From JBPCPM01 sp050999155 (lineage in GTDB: Bacteria; Actinomycetota; Thermoleophilia; Solirubrobacterales; 70-9): 34,541 nt of DNA. The stretch is from the NCBI GenBank assembly GCA_050999155.1, contig JBPCPM010000037.1, positions 1 to 34,541 of the forward strand, written 5' to 3'. The notes beneath the pieces are model-generated. The model was not told the origin of the DNA. It ran no database searches and saw only the letters and a list, made by a program, of their open reading frames with translations. Both the position numbers and the translations under genes were made by a program. Positions 15,192 to 23,342 of this stretch are shown piece by piece (positions within the stretch are counted from its first letter, which is position 1; each line of letters begins with the position of its first letter).

Positions 15192-16316
15192 CTACAGGTA
15201 CGGCATCGGATCGAGCGGCTCGCCGCGGCGGCGGAGCTCGAAGTGCAGGTGCGGGCCGGTCGAACGGCCGGTCGAGCCGACGCGGCCGATGCCCGACCCG
15301 CTGCTCACCCGCTGGCCTGGGCTGACGGCGACCGAGGACAGGTGCGCGTACCACGTCTCCATCCCGCCGGCGTGATCGATGACGACCAGGTTGCCGTAGC
15401 CGCCGCTGTTCCAGCCCGCGAACCGGACCGTGCCCGAGCGGGCGGCACGGACCAGCGTGCCGGTGGAGGCCGGGAAGTCCACGCCCGCGTGCATCCGCCC
15501 ACCGCGGGGGCCGAATCGGCTGCCGATTGACGCGTTCACGGGACGGTGCAGGCTGTTGGATCCGCGTGTCGGCGACGGGGCGTTGGCGATGGGCCTGTGC
15601 AGGCGGCGCATCGTCGCCGTGCCGGCCAGTCCGTCGGCGCCCAGGCCGGTCCGCGACTGGAAGCGCTTGACGGCGGCGCTCGTGTGGGCGCCGAAGCCCC
15701 CGTCGATCGAGCCGACCATGACGCCGCGCCGGGTCAGCAGGAACTGCAGCGCGGCCACGTCCCAGCCCCGGTGGCCGCGGCGCATGGTCCGCGTGCCCCA
15801 GGCGGGATTGCCGCGGCGGCCCAGCTTGCGCCGGGTCACGCGACCGGCGACACCGTCCGCGGAGAGCTTCTTGCGCCGCTGGAAACGGCGAACGGCCTTG
15901 CGGGTCGCGGGCCCGGCGATGCCGTCGACCGACCCGCGGTAGTAGCGGATGGCTCGCATGGCGACCTGCAGGGCCGCGGTGTTTGCCCGGATTTGCACCG
16001 CCGACGAGCGGGCCTTCACGCGGGACGCGCCGGCCGACCGGCCGGTCGAGCCATGGTCGTGTCCGGAAGCCTTGACGCCGCCGGTGGGCGGCTCGTAGAG
16101 GGGGTGGACGCGGGGATCGAGACCGTAACGCTCGGGCGAGACGCCGCCGGTGCTCTCGCCGGCAACGGCTCCCTGCCCGTCGGGCTGCGACCGATCGACG
16201 GCCCGCTGGGCGCCCGGCTCGGGCGCGACCGACGGCGCGGCACCCGTGGCGAGGGCAACCATCAGCAACGCCGCGCAGGCGAGGGCAGAAGCGATCAAGG
16301 AGGTGGCGCGGCCCAT
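15192..16316 (-). CDS. Secreted M23 peptidoglycan endopeptidase with two peptidoglycan-binding domains
   Basis: 374 aa. Signal peptide at 1-26 (SLIASALACAALLMVALATGAA). A Pro/Gly-rich linker precedes two PG_binding_1 repeats, at about 112-165 (GSVDGIAGPATRKAVRRFQ) and about 185-240 (GSIDGGFGAHTSAAVKRFQ). The LytM/M23 catalytic domain occupies about 262-374 with zinc ligands H276 and D280 (HAGVD) and H358, plus catalytic H325/H356 (YAH, HLHFE). It is expected to cut peptide cross-links in the wall during growth or division. An 8-bp inverted repeat lies in its leader. It follows the anti-sigma gene by 112 nt and may be a target of that sigma factor. Confidence 0.93.
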   Translation of the reverse strand: MGRATSLIASALACAALLMVALATGAAPSVAPEPGAQRAVDRSQPDGQGAVAGESTGGVSPERYGLDPRVHPLYEPPTGGVKASGHDHGSTGRSAGASRVKARSSAVQIRANTAALQVAMRAIRYYRGSVDGIAGPATRKAVRRFQRRKKLSADGVAGRVTRRKLGRRGNPAWGTRTMRRGHRGWDVAALQFLLTRRGVMVGSIDGGFGAHTSAAVKRFQSRTGLGADGLAGTATMRRLHRPIANAPSPTRGSNSLHRPVNASIGSRFGPRGGRMHAGVDFPASTGTLVRAARSGTVRFAGWNSGGYGNLVVIDHAGGMETWYAHLSSVAVSPGQRVSSGSGIGRVGSTGRSTGPHLHFELRRRGEPLDPMPYL

Positions 16317-16340
16317 CTCCCTCAGTGAACGGCAGCGCCG

Positions 16341-16410
16341 GCCGGACCTTCAGTCCTTGCAAGCATCCGTTCATACGCCCTGCCTGCGACGTGGACGCAG
16401 AGGGTCCGGC
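16341..16410 (-). promoter_or_regulatory. Structured leader of the M23 gene
   Basis: On the minus strand GCCGGACC (16410-16403) and GGTCCGGC (16348-16341) are perfect 8-bp arms 54 nt apart, ending 24 nt before the M23 start codon at 16316. The enclosed part has a further short pairing near GGAC/GTCC. Cell-wall hydrolase genes are often under riboswitch control in actinobacteria, but I find no match to the c-di-AMP (ydaO) consensus, so this is only a structural observation. Confidence 0.3.
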
Positions 16411-16428
16411 GGTCAGACGGCAACCGGC

Positions 16429-16719
16429 CTAGCGGCCGCCCATCTCGATCTGTCCCATCACATGCCGGGCCACCCGTTCGCCCGCCGGCGTGGCGGCACC
16501 CCTCGACTGCCCCAAGGCGCCGAGCGCGCGCAGCATGCGGCGCAGTTGGCGGACGATCGCCGTGCACTCGGGGCAGTCGTCGACGTGGGCGTCGATGCGC
16601 TCCTGCTGGTGGTCGGCGAGGTCCCCGTCGACGAACTGCGATAGCCGGGCCAGGGCGAAGCGGTGTTCGAGCCGAAACTGCAGCCGGCGCAGGAGCGGGA
16701 CGTTGGAGAACCAGATCAT
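16429..16719 (-). CDS. Zinc-finger anti-sigma factor, soluble
   Basis: 96 aa with the ZAS/zf-HC2 signature: helix LSQFVDGDLADHQQERIDAH followed by H45, C49 and C52 (HVDDCPEC). This motif binds zinc and usually holds the partner ECF sigma factor. No transmembrane segment follows, so it is cytoplasmic and may sense redox or another internal signal. The ATG overlaps the sigma gene's stop (ATGA at 16719-16716), a typical sigma/anti-sigma arrangement. Confidence 0.88.
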   Translation of the reverse strand: MIWFSNVPLLRRLQFRLEHRFALARLSQFVDGDLADHQQERIDAHVDDCPECTAIVRQLRRMLRALGALGQSRGAATPAGERVARHVMGQIEMGGR

Positions 16720-17366
16720 CGTGGGTGCCCGTCGCTTGGACCCGGGCTCGTCGGGTCCGGTTCCGGGTCATCCGGCGCATCGTCGAGCAGGTCGGCGACG
16801 GCATCGCGCACCCGTCGGCGGGCGCGGTGCAGCCGACTCTTGAATGCCGCCTCGGAGAGCTCCATGGTCTCGGCCGCCGCACGGGTGTCGAGCCCCTCGA
16901 TGTCGCGGAGGATCAACGGCACGCGGTAGTCCGGCTCGAGGTCGCGGATCGCCGCGTCGAGGGCCTGCTCGAGCTCGCGGTGCTCGGCCTCCGCGGACGG
17001 ACCGGGACGCCGGTCGGCGATCTCGAGCGCCGGGTCGGCGTCGATGGAGGCCGAGGAACCGGGAACCGGACGCCGGCCGGCCCGGCGCTTGGCCTCGTTG
17101 ATACCAATCCGGTAGAGCCAGGTGAAGAACTTCGACCGGGCCTCGAAGCGGCCGATCGACCGCCACGCGCGCAGGAACGCCTCTTGTGCGGCCTCCTCGG
17201 CTTCCTGCGGCGAGCCCGTGAACCGCAACAGGACCGCACGGAGCTGATCGGCGTGGCGGTGGACCAGCTGCTCGAAGGCTGCGACATCCCCCGCCTGCGC
17301 CCGTTCGACCAGGCGCTCGTCGGTGGCGGCGCCCGGCGGGGTCTCGCTTGGGGCGTCGGACGTCAC
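16716..17366 (-). CDS. ECF-type RNA polymerase sigma factor
   Basis: 216 aa from the GTG at 17366. Region 2 is at about 20-90 (DERLVERAQAGDVAAFEQLV, EAEEAAQEAFLRAWRSIGRF, FFTWLYRIGINEAKRR). A linker rich in P, S and D follows. Region 4 is at about 135-190 (LEQALDAAIRDLEPDYRVPL, GLDTRAAAETMELSEAAFKSRLHRAR). There is an acidic, Pro-rich tail. The longer open frame upstream is rejected because TACCAT lies exactly 6 nt before this GTG, a leaderless pattern. Coupled to the anti-sigma gene. Divergent from the DUF3179 gene. Confidence 0.93.
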   Translation of the reverse strand: MTSDAPSETPPGAATDERLVERAQAGDVAAFEQLVHRHADQLRAVLLRFTGSPQEAEEAAQEAFLRAWRSIGRFEARSKFFTWLYRIGINEAKRRAGRRPVPGSSASIDADPALEIADRRPGPSAEAEHRELEQALDAAIRDLEPDYRVPLILRDIEGLDTRAAAETMELSEAAFKSRLHRARRRVRDAVADLLDDAPDDPEPDPTSPGPSDGHPR

Positions 17367-17372
17367 GGGGCA

Positions 17373-17378
17373 ATGGTA
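17373..17378 (-). promoter_or_regulatory. -10 element, leaderless ECF sigma gene
   Basis: TACCAT (TAnnnT) lies 6 nt upstream of the GTG at 17366. No ECF-type GGAAC -35 was found at the right distance, so whether the gene is autoregulated is open. Confidence 0.5.
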
Positions 17379-17547
17379 GGTGCTCGCAAACAATCGCAGG
17401 CGAACCCCCGCGACGTGGCAAGGGTCCAACCGGAGCGGCTCCCACGCCGGAGCCCGCGACCCATGCGCCTCATGACCCACCGCCCCCCGACCCAGGACCC
17501 GCCCGCCTCCGGCTGCACGATCGGCGTGGCGATCGACGTGCGCTCCG

Positions 17548-18720
17548 ATGTCTAGGAGGCGCCGCACACTCGCCGCCGCGGTGCTCGCCGCGGTCACGCT
17601 GACGGGCTGCGGGCTCACCGCGAGCGGGGAGACCGACGACTCGCAGGTCTCCACCGACGGCGCCGACCCGGCGGGCGAGGTCTCCTTCTCCACCGATGGC
17701 TGGAAGACCGACTTCTCCGAGCACAGCGTGCCGCTCACGGAGTTCCGCTCCGGCGGCCCGCCCCGGGACGGCATCCCTCCGCTCGACAACCCGTCCTTCG
17801 TGTCCCAGGAGCGGGCGGCGCAGGATCTCGACCCCTCCGAACCGGTCGCGGTGGTCGAGATCGGCGACGAGGCACGGGCCTACCCGATCCGCATCCTCAC
17901 CTGGCATGAGATCGTCAACGACGAGCTCGGCGGCACACCGATCTCAGTGACCTTCTGCCCGCTGTGCAACTCGACGGTCGCCTTCGATCGGCGCGTCGGC
18001 GGGCGCACCATGACGTTCGGCACGACCGGCAACCTGCGGCGCTCCGATCTGGTCATGTGGGACCGCCAGACCGAGAGCTGGTGGCAGCAGATCACCGCCG
18101 AGGCCGTGGTCGGTGAGCTGACCGGCACCAAGCTCGAGGTGCTCGCTTCCCAGATCCTGTCGTTCACGGACTTCCGCAAGGCCCACCCGGAGGGCGAGGT
18201 GCTCAGCCAGGACACGGGCTTCGACCGCAGCTACGGGGAGAACCCCTACGCGGGCTACGACACGAACGAGGGCCTGGTGACCGGGGACACGCCCGACCGC
18301 ACCCTCCCGGCCAAGGCGCGGGTCAGCGCGGTCAAGGACCTCGCGGAGCGACCGATCGTCTATCCGTTCGCCCGCCTGCGCGACGACGCACCCGTCAACG
18401 ACCGGGCCGGGGGCACCGACCTTGTCGTCTTCTACGACTCCAAGGTGCGGTCGGCGCTCGACGAGACCTCGATTCCCGAAAGCCGCAACGTCGGCGCGAG
18501 CGCCGTGTACCGGCGGCGGCTGGGCGAACGGACGCTGACGTTCACCCAGGGGTCGGCGCCCGGCCGCTTCAACGATCGCCAGACGGGCAGCGAGTGGGAC
18601 CTCACCGGCCGGGCCATTCGGGGAGAGCTGAAGGGCCGGCAGCTCGAGGCCATCCCGCACGACGACCAGTTCTGGTTCGCCCTGGCCGCCTTCTTCGACG
18701 ATCCGGACATCCGCAGGTAG
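17548..18720 (+). CDS. DUF3179 lipoprotein
   Basis: 390 aa. N-terminus MSRRRRTLAAAVLAAVTLTGC is a lipoprotein signal with lipobox LTGC (C21), so it should be anchored outside the membrane. DUF3179 follows: PVAVVEIGDEARAYPIRIL, WHEIVNDELGGTPISVTFCP, LCNSTVAFDRRV and TFGTTGNLRRSDLVMWDRQT. The FCPLCN pair of Cys and the conserved His (WHEI) are the family hallmark. Function of the family is not established; a redox or metal role is plausible. It is divergent from the ECF sigma gene with about 180 nt between starts. No Shine-Dalgarno is obvious before the ATG. Confidence 0.9.
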   Translation: MSRRRRTLAAAVLAAVTLTGCGLTASGETDDSQVSTDGADPAGEVSFSTDGWKTDFSEHSVPLTEFRSGGPPRDGIPPLDNPSFVSQERAAQDLDPSEPVAVVEIGDEARAYPIRILTWHEIVNDELGGTPISVTFCPLCNSTVAFDRRVGGRTMTFGTTGNLRRSDLVMWDRQTESWWQQITAEAVVGELTGTKLEVLASQILSFTDFRKAHPEGEVLSQDTGFDRSYGENPYAGYDTNEGLVTGDTPDRTLPAKARVSAVKDLAERPIVYPFARLRDDAPVNDRAGGTDLVVFYDSKVRSALDETSIPESRNVGASAVYRRRLGERTLTFTQGSAPGRFNDRQTGSEWDLTGRAIRGELKGRQLEAIPHDDQFWFALAAFFDDPDIRR

Positions 18721-18789
18721 CTCTGGGCCCAGCCTCGCGCCCACCCGGGCGCCAGACGCTCCGACCGCCCTCCGGAGGATCATCAGGGG

Positions 18790-19905
18790 GTGCGCCGCGT
18801 GATCGCCCACTGCGATCTCGACGCCTTCTTCGCCAGCGTCGAGCTCACCCGTCGCCCCGAGCTGCGGGGGCGACCGGTGGTCATCTGCCGCGACAGCCCG
18901 CGCGCTGTCGTGACCACGGCGACCTACGAGGCGCGCCGGTTCGGCGTCCACTCCGCGATGCCCTTGTCCCGGGCCCGGAGGCTGTGTCCCGACGCGCTCG
19001 TCGTCCCCCCGGACATGGCCGCCTACCGGGAGGTCTCCCGGCAGGTGTGGGACCTCGTGCGCAGCCGGGTCGGGACCGTGCAGCAGCTCGGGATCGACGA
19101 GGCCTACCTCGACCTCTCCGACACCGAGGCGCCCAAGCCCTTCGTCCGCGACCTCGTCGCCGAGATCCAGCGGGAGACTGGCCTGACGGCGTCGGTGGGC
19201 ATCGGTCCGAACCGGCTGGTGGCCAAGGTCGCCAGCGACTGCGAGAAGCCCCACGGCCTGGTCGCCCTGAGCCGGGAGATGGCGTGCGAGCGGTTCGCGT
19301 CCGCAGCCCCGACCCTGCTGCCCGGTATCGGCCCGAAGACCGGCGAGCGGCTGCAGGCAATGGGGATCACCACGCTCGCGCAGCTACGCGGCGCCGACCC
19401 CCGGCTGCTGATCGATCGCTTCGGGGATGCCCACGGGGCCGGCCTGGTACGCCGGGCCAACTTCGAAGGGAGCGCAACCCTGGAGACGGTTCGGGTGGCG
19501 AAGTCGCGCAGCACCGAGCGGACCTTCGAGGACGACATCGACGAGCTGCCCGAGCTCGAGGAGACGCTCACCGAGCTCTCCGCCCGGCTGTGCCGGACGC
19601 TTGCCGAGCGGCAGGTCGCAGGCCGCACCGTGGCGATCAAGGTCCGGCTGGCGGACTTCACGACCGTGACCCGGGCCCGCACGCTCGCCGAGCCGACCCA
19701 CGACACCGAAGTCGTCTCCGCCACAGCGATCGAGCTGCTGCGGACCTACGGCCCGCCGGCCGCGGTGCGGCTGCTCGGCGTGCGCGTCGCCGCCTTCGAC
19801 CGGGGCGACGCGCCCGGCGCATCCGAGCCGACCATCGGCGAGCAGCTCATGTTGGCCATCTCCGACGAGACCCTCGTGCGGGCGCCTGCGACAGCCGGTA
19901 TCTGA
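18790..19905 (+). CDS. dinB: DNA polymerase IV (Y family)
   Basis: 371 aa. Catalytic acidic residues are in place: D9 (HCDLDAFFASVE) and D103/E104 (GIDEAYLD). The finger/thumb features are SVGIGPNRLVAKVASD and the helix-hairpin-helix LLPGIGPKTGERL. The little-finger domain carries SRSTERTFEDDI and GRTVAIKVRLADFTTVTRAR. Near the C-terminus GEQLMLAI resembles a beta-clamp binding motif (QLxLF). The enzyme performs translesion synthesis. The GTG at 18790 follows GGAGGA (18773-18778) at a suitable distance; a GTG three codons later is an alternative. No LexA-type palindrome is seen in the 70-nt upstream gap. Confidence 0.95.
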   Translation: MRRVIAHCDLDAFFASVELTRRPELRGRPVVICRDSPRAVVTTATYEARRFGVHSAMPLSRARRLCPDALVVPPDMAAYREVSRQVWDLVRSRVGTVQQLGIDEAYLDLSDTEAPKPFVRDLVAEIQRETGLTASVGIGPNRLVAKVASDCEKPHGLVALSREMACERFASAAPTLLPGIGPKTGERLQAMGITTLAQLRGADPRLLIDRFGDAHGAGLVRRANFEGSATLETVRVAKSRSTERTFEDDIDELPELEETLTELSARLCRTLAERQVAGRTVAIKVRLADFTTVTRARTLAEPTHDTEVVSATAIELLRTYGPPAAVRLLGVRVAAFDRGDAPGASEPTIGEQLMLAISDETLVRAPATAGI

Positions 19906-19908
19906 GCC

Positions 19909-20251
19909 ATGAGCTGGGTGCCGTTGCGCCTGGGAGCGCCCGCGCGGGGTCCAACGACATCCTGGTCGCGGCCGCCCTGGCCGTCGCGCTCGCCCTGGCA
20001 GGTCCTCGGCGTGCCCGCCGTGGGCACGGTCGTCGCGGTCGCAACCCTCGCCGCAGCCGTGGCCGCCGTCTGGGCACTGCGGTGCCCGAGACGCCGTCCG
20101 GCTTCGCGCCGCCCTGGGCGGCGTGGTCCTGCTCGGCACGATGCTCGCGACGGCGAACCTCTCCTACCTGTACCTCGCCTGGGCCCTGCCGTTCCTGCTG
20201 ACCGCGACCCTCGAGCCGCGTCAGGCGGCCGGGGCCGCCGACCGGGCCTGA
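19909..20251 (+). pseudogene. Small membrane protein gene broken by apparent frameshifts
   Basis: Three nt after dinB, strong G/C-ending codon signal continues but hops frames. ATG 19909 reads MSWVPLRLGAPARG in one frame. From about 19950 the second frame reads SNDILVAAALAVALALA. From about 19999 the first frame returns (QVLGVPAVGTVVAVATLAAA). From about 20084 the third frame reads GARDAVRLRAALGGVVLLG and ends at the TGA 20249-20251 (EPRQAAGAADRA). Joined, this would be about 113 residues with three or four hydrophobic helices. Each segment looks coding only in its own frame, so the gene is either decayed or affected by sequence indels. No family recognised. Confidence 0.6.
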
Positions 20252-20284
20252 CCGGCCACACGCCGTCCCTGACCGGTTGGGGCG

Positions 20285-21343
20285 CTACCGCGAGAACGAC
20301 GCTGAAGCGTCGAGACGTTGCGCGACCGCGGCGATCAGCCGCGCGCAGGCCTGCACGTCGGAGAGCTGGACCATCTCGACCGGCGAATGCATGTAGCGCA
20401 GCGGGATCGACAGCACGCCGGTGGGGACGCCCGCGCGGCTGAGGTGAATCGCGTCCGCGTCAGTGCTCGTGCCGCGCGCGCTGGCCGCGACGGTGTGCTC
20501 GATCTCCTCCGCCTTGGCGGCGTCACGGAGGGCCTCGTACACGCGGGGATGGATCGTGGCGCCGCGCCCGATCACCGGCCCGCTGCCGAGCTTGTGCCGG
20601 CCGAGTTCCTTTTCGTCGGTACCCGGTGGGTCGGTGGCGAAGGTGACGTCGACCACGATGGCCAGGTCGGGACGCAACGAGTAGGCGGTGGTCTGGGCGC
20701 CGCCGAGCGTGATCTCTTCCTGGACCGGTGCGACCGCGACGATGTCCCCGGGCGATCCGCCCGCGGCCGAGACCAGGCGCGCGGCTTCCAGCGCCACGTA
20801 GGCGCCCAGCCGGTTGTCCAGCGAACGGGACGTGATGCGCCCGTGAGGCAGCTCGACCGGCTCGGCGGCGATGACGGCGCTGTCGCCGATCTGGACGCGC
20901 TCGGCGGCATCGTCGCCGTCGGAGGCGGCGATATCGATGTGCAGGTCGGTGATCTTCGCCGCCTTCTCGCGCTCGGGCTGCTTGAGCAGGTGGATGGGCT
21001 TCTTGCCGATAACCCCGGGAATGGGCCCATCCGCGGTGAGCACCTCGACCCGCTGTCCGACGAGGATCGTCGGATCCCAGCCGCCGATGCCGGCGAAGAA
21101 CAGGAACCCGTCGTCGTCGATGTGGGTGACGATCAGCCCGATCTCGTCGATGTGCCCGACGACCGCCAGCAGCGGCCCGTCGGACCGGCCGGCCACGCGG
21201 GCCACCGACGACCCCAGCGCGTCGCCGGTGACCTCGGCGAACGACTCGGCCTCCGAACGCCACACCGCGCTCGCCTGTTCCTCGTACCCCGAGGGACCGG
21301 GGGCGGTAAGCAGGCGGCGCAAAAGGGTGGGTACCTCGGTCAT
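20285..21343 (-). CDS. M42-family metallopeptidase (glutamyl aminopeptidase / deblocking aminopeptidase type)
   Basis: 352 aa. Metal and catalytic blocks: GHIDEIG (H64, D66), SRSLDNRLGAY (bridging Asp), APVQEEITLGGA (catalytic Glu pair), VVDVTFATD (Asp) and a late RYMHSPVEMVQLSD (His). These proteins are large tetrahedral dodecameric aminopeptidases that trim peptides in the cytoplasm. Length is standard. A Shine-Dalgarno AAAGGA stands 8 nt before the ATG at 21343. Divergent from the L,D-transpeptidase gene. Confidence 0.93.
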   Translation of the reverse strand: MTEVPTLLRRLLTAPGPSGYEEQASAVWRSEAESFAEVTGDALGSSVARVAGRSDGPLLAVVGHIDEIGLIVTHIDDDGFLFFAGIGGWDPTILVGQRVEVLTADGPIPGVIGKKPIHLLKQPEREKAAKITDLHIDIAASDGDDAAERVQIGDSAVIAAEPVELPHGRITSRSLDNRLGAYVALEAARLVSAAGGSPGDIVAVAPVQEEITLGGAQTTAYSLRPDLAIVVDVTFATDPPGTDEKELGRHKLGSGPVIGRGATIHPRVYEALRDAAKAEEIEHTVAASARGTSTDADAIHLSRAGVPTGVLSIPLRYMHSPVEMVQLSDVQACARLIAAVAQRLDASASFSR

Positions 21344-21360
21344 GGCAGGGTCCTTTGCAG

Positions 21361-21371
21361 TGAACCGTTCA
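21361..21371. promoter_or_regulatory. Small palindrome between divergent M42 and L,D-transpeptidase genes
   Basis: TGAACCGTTCA is an 11-nt palindrome (5-bp arms, 1-nt centre) in the 74-nt divergent gap. It could be half of an operator, but it is short enough to be chance. Confidence 0.25.
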
Positions 21372-21417
21372 GGCCCGCGATCCTATGCGCCTACGCTTCT
21401 GCGAGCACGCTGACGCC

Positions 21418-22221
21418 ATGACGACCCGCTATCGCCATCCACGCCGCCGACGGACACGCTCGTTCCTGCGCACCGCGCTGCTGCCGCTCCTGGCCCTGGC
21501 GGCCGCCTTGGTGGCTTTCGGCTCCGACCCCGAGCCCGTGCCCACCGACCCGGTGCGCGTCAAGCGCCCGGCCAAGCCGGCGGCGCCGACTACGACCGGC
21601 GAGAGGCTGCGGCTGCTGTCGGCCGACGGGCACCACACCCCGGTCGCCCGCGTGCTGCGCCGGGCTCTGCTGCGCCGGACACCGGGCGGCAGCCGCCTCG
21701 GCATCGCGGGCACCAAGACGGAGTTCGGCTCTCGGCGCATCCTGCCCGTCGTGGACCACAAGGGACCGTGGCTGGGCGTGCTGGCCACCGAGCGCCGTGG
21801 AGGCAAGGTCGCCTGGATCCACGAGCGCAAGGTCAAGCTTTCGGCGATCGCGTTCTCGGCCACGGTCGATGCCTCGGCCCGCCGGCTGACCATCCGCCAC
21901 GACGGGCGGATCATCCGGACCCTGCCGGTCGCGGTCGGCGCACCCGCGAGCCCGACGCCGCTCGGCACGTTCGCGGTGACCGACAAGATCACGATGAACC
22001 CGGGTTCTCCCTACGGCTGCTGCGCTATCGCCCTGTCGGGCCACCAGCCCCAGGTGCCGCAGGGATGGGGCGGCGGGGATCGGCTGGCCATCCACGGGAC
22101 GCAGTTCCCCGGCTCCATCGGCCAGGCCGCCTCGCTGGGTTGCATGCGCGCGACGCCCGGCCAGCTGCAGAAGCTGATGGGCACGCTTCCCCTGGGCACG
22201 CCCGTCGTCGTCCGCGCCTGA
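21418..22221 (+). CDS. Exported L,D-transpeptidase (YkuD domain)
   Basis: 267 aa. Basic N-terminus (MTTRYRHPRRRRTRS) and one hydrophobic helix (FLRTALLPLLALAAALVAFG, 16-35) form a signal anchor. A Pro-rich stretch and an SH3-like region (about 60-150) precede the YkuD domain (about 152-267). Catalytic residues: H226 in AIHGTQ and C242 in SLGCMRA. The enzyme makes 3-3 cross-links or attaches proteins to peptidoglycan. An extra CysCys pair (YGCCAIALSGHQ) precedes the active site. The ATG at 21418 is preferred over the ATG at 21385, which would add eleven polar residues before the signal. Confidence 0.92.
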   Translation: MTTRYRHPRRRRTRSFLRTALLPLLALAAALVAFGSDPEPVPTDPVRVKRPAKPAAPTTTGERLRLLSADGHHTPVARVLRRALLRRTPGGSRLGIAGTKTEFGSRRILPVVDHKGPWLGVLATERRGGKVAWIHERKVKLSAIAFSATVDASARRLTIRHDGRIIRTLPVAVGAPASPTPLGTFAVTDKITMNPGSPYGCCAIALSGHQPQVPQGWGGGDRLAIHGTQFPGSIGQAASLGCMRATPGQLQKLMGTLPLGTPVVVRA

Positions 22222-22260
22222 GCGGCGCAGGCGGACCGTGGACGGCCGCCGAGCGGACCG

Positions 22261-22488
22261 CTAGGCAGCGAGCGGCAGCTCGTCGGCGGCGACCGGAGCC
22301 GCGACGATCGTGAGCGGCAGGCGAACCTCGGGGGCGTCGCTGACCGTCAGCAGGATCATGGCCGCACCGCAGTCGCAGGGAGCAGCCTCGGGAAGCTCGC
22401 GGGCGGGCCCTGGAGCCATGGCCAGCTCGACCTCATGGTCACAGCCGCTATCCGAGCAGATGAACGTGACGCTGAACACGCACGCCAT
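22261..22488 (-). CDS. Small Cys-containing protein (putative zinc ribbon)
   Basis: 75 aa starting MACVFSVTFICSDSGC. Cys residues at 3, 11, 16, 38 and 40 (CSDSGC and CDCG) form two knuckle-like pairs, suggesting a zinc ribbon, followed by a hydrophobic, Ala-rich tail (LPLTIVAAPVAADELPLAA). No family recognised. The longer frame to 22770 overlaps the DUF4333 gene out of frame and is rejected. Thirty-two nt separate it from the upstream DUF4333 gene, so co-transcription is likely. A Shine-Dalgarno is weak. Confidence 0.65.
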   Translation of the reverse strand: MACVFSVTFICSDSGCDHEVELAMAPGPARELPEAAPCDCGAAMILLTVSDAPEVRLPLTIVAAPVAADELPLAA

Positions 22489-22520
22489 CGTGGCACCGGG
22501 TCCGGACGGACCCGAGCCGG

Positions 22521-22826
22521 CTACTCGGGCTGGGTGCGGTCTCCGAGCTCGTACGTGAGGGCCCCGCGGTCGTCGAGCAGCTTCACGTCCATGTCGCGCT
22601 TGTCGCGGTTGGGCAGCTCGGCCTTGCAGGTGAAAGTCTCCCCCGCCTTGCCGTCGATGTCGTCGGGGCAGGAAACGCTCGTGGGCTGGACGTCGGTCCG
22701 AGCGGTGTATAGCTCGGCCAGCTGCTTGGTCAGCCGGTCGGTGTCGAAGCCGTCGTCGTCCCCCCCGCACGCAGCGAGCGCGACTGCCATCGCAACGACT
22801 GCGGCTATCAGTGAAATTCCTCTCAC
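22521..22826 (-). CDS. DUF4333-type lipoprotein, copy 1
   Basis: 101 aa from the GTG at 22826, with AAGGAG 7 nt upstream. Signal VRGISLIAAVVAMAVALAAC ends in a lipobox (ALAAC, C20). A short domain follows with two Cys about 19 apart (VSCPDDIDGKAGETFTCKAE), the DUF4333 pattern in which the pair probably forms a disulphide. Function of the family is unknown; it is common on the surface of actinobacteria. It is a tandem paralogue of the next gene (about 65 nt apart). Confidence 0.82.
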   Translation of the reverse strand: MRGISLIAAVVAMAVALAACGGDDDGFDTDRLTKQLAELYTARTDVQPTSVSCPDDIDGKAGETFTCKAELPNRDKRDMDVKLLDDRGALTYELGDRTQPE

Positions 22827-22891
22827 GGTCCGGCTCCTTCCCCCCAGGGTCCTTGTGGCGCCTAGCCTACCCGTTGATCGGCGCGTCGCTG

Positions 22892-23200
22892 TCAACGGCC
22901 GGACTTCGGTGGCGCAACGCTGAAGGTGAAGGTGCCCTTGGTGTCGACCTGCTCGACGAGCACGCGCTGTTTGGTGCCGTTCTCCTGGACGAGCTTGCAC
23001 TCGAACCGGGCCCCGTCGTCCTTCTCGATCCCGTCGGGACAGTCGACCGACTTGACCTTGACCAGGCGCTCCTGCTCAAGGTCCATCTTGATCTTCTCCG
23101 CCGTCGCGTCGGCGTCGAGCGTGTCGTCGCCACACCCGACGGCTCCGCCGATCAGGGCCATGGCTGCCAACGCCACCGCGGGGGTCACACGTCTTGACAC
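22892..23200 (-). CDS. DUF4333-type lipoprotein, copy 2
   Basis: 102 aa from the GTG at 23200, preceded by AAGGAGG at a good distance, which rules out the longer open frame to 23659. Signal VSRRVTPAVALAAMALIGGA leads to lipobox AVGC (C23). The domain again has the two-Cys signature (VDCPDGIEKDDGARFECKLV) and a C-terminal strand TFTFSVAPPKSGR. Same order and spacing as copy 1, so the pair arose by tandem duplication but has diverged widely. Likely first gene of a three-gene unit with copy 1 and the Cys-containing protein. Confidence 0.85.
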   Translation of the reverse strand: MSRRVTPAVALAAMALIGGAVGCGDDTLDADATAEKIKMDLEQERLVKVKSVDCPDGIEKDDGARFECKLVQENGTKQRVLVEQVDTKGTFTFSVAPPKSGR

Positions 23201-23342
23201 AACTGCCTCCTTCGGCACGGGATGGTGGGCTTCCTGCCGCAGCTGGAGCGGCGCACGACTGGAGCCCACCCTATCCCCCACCCGGCCATCGACAACCGGT
23301 TCCCGGCGATTGGCCGACACCGGCGCCGGGTATCCGTGCTCC

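Noticed and set aside
16317..16428. c-di-AMP (ydaO) riboswitch before the M23 peptidase gene
   Set aside because: The conserved core sequences of the class are absent; only a generic inverted repeat is seen.
19909..20442. A single intact 177-aa protein after dinB
   Set aside because: Coding bias and hydrophobic segments leave this frame after about 20085; the tail is low-complexity Arg/Pro/Ala and overlaps the M42 gene.
21385..21417. Upstream ATG for the L,D-transpeptidase
   Set aside because: It would place polar residues before the signal anchor, and the ATG at 21418 gives a normal basic N-terminus.
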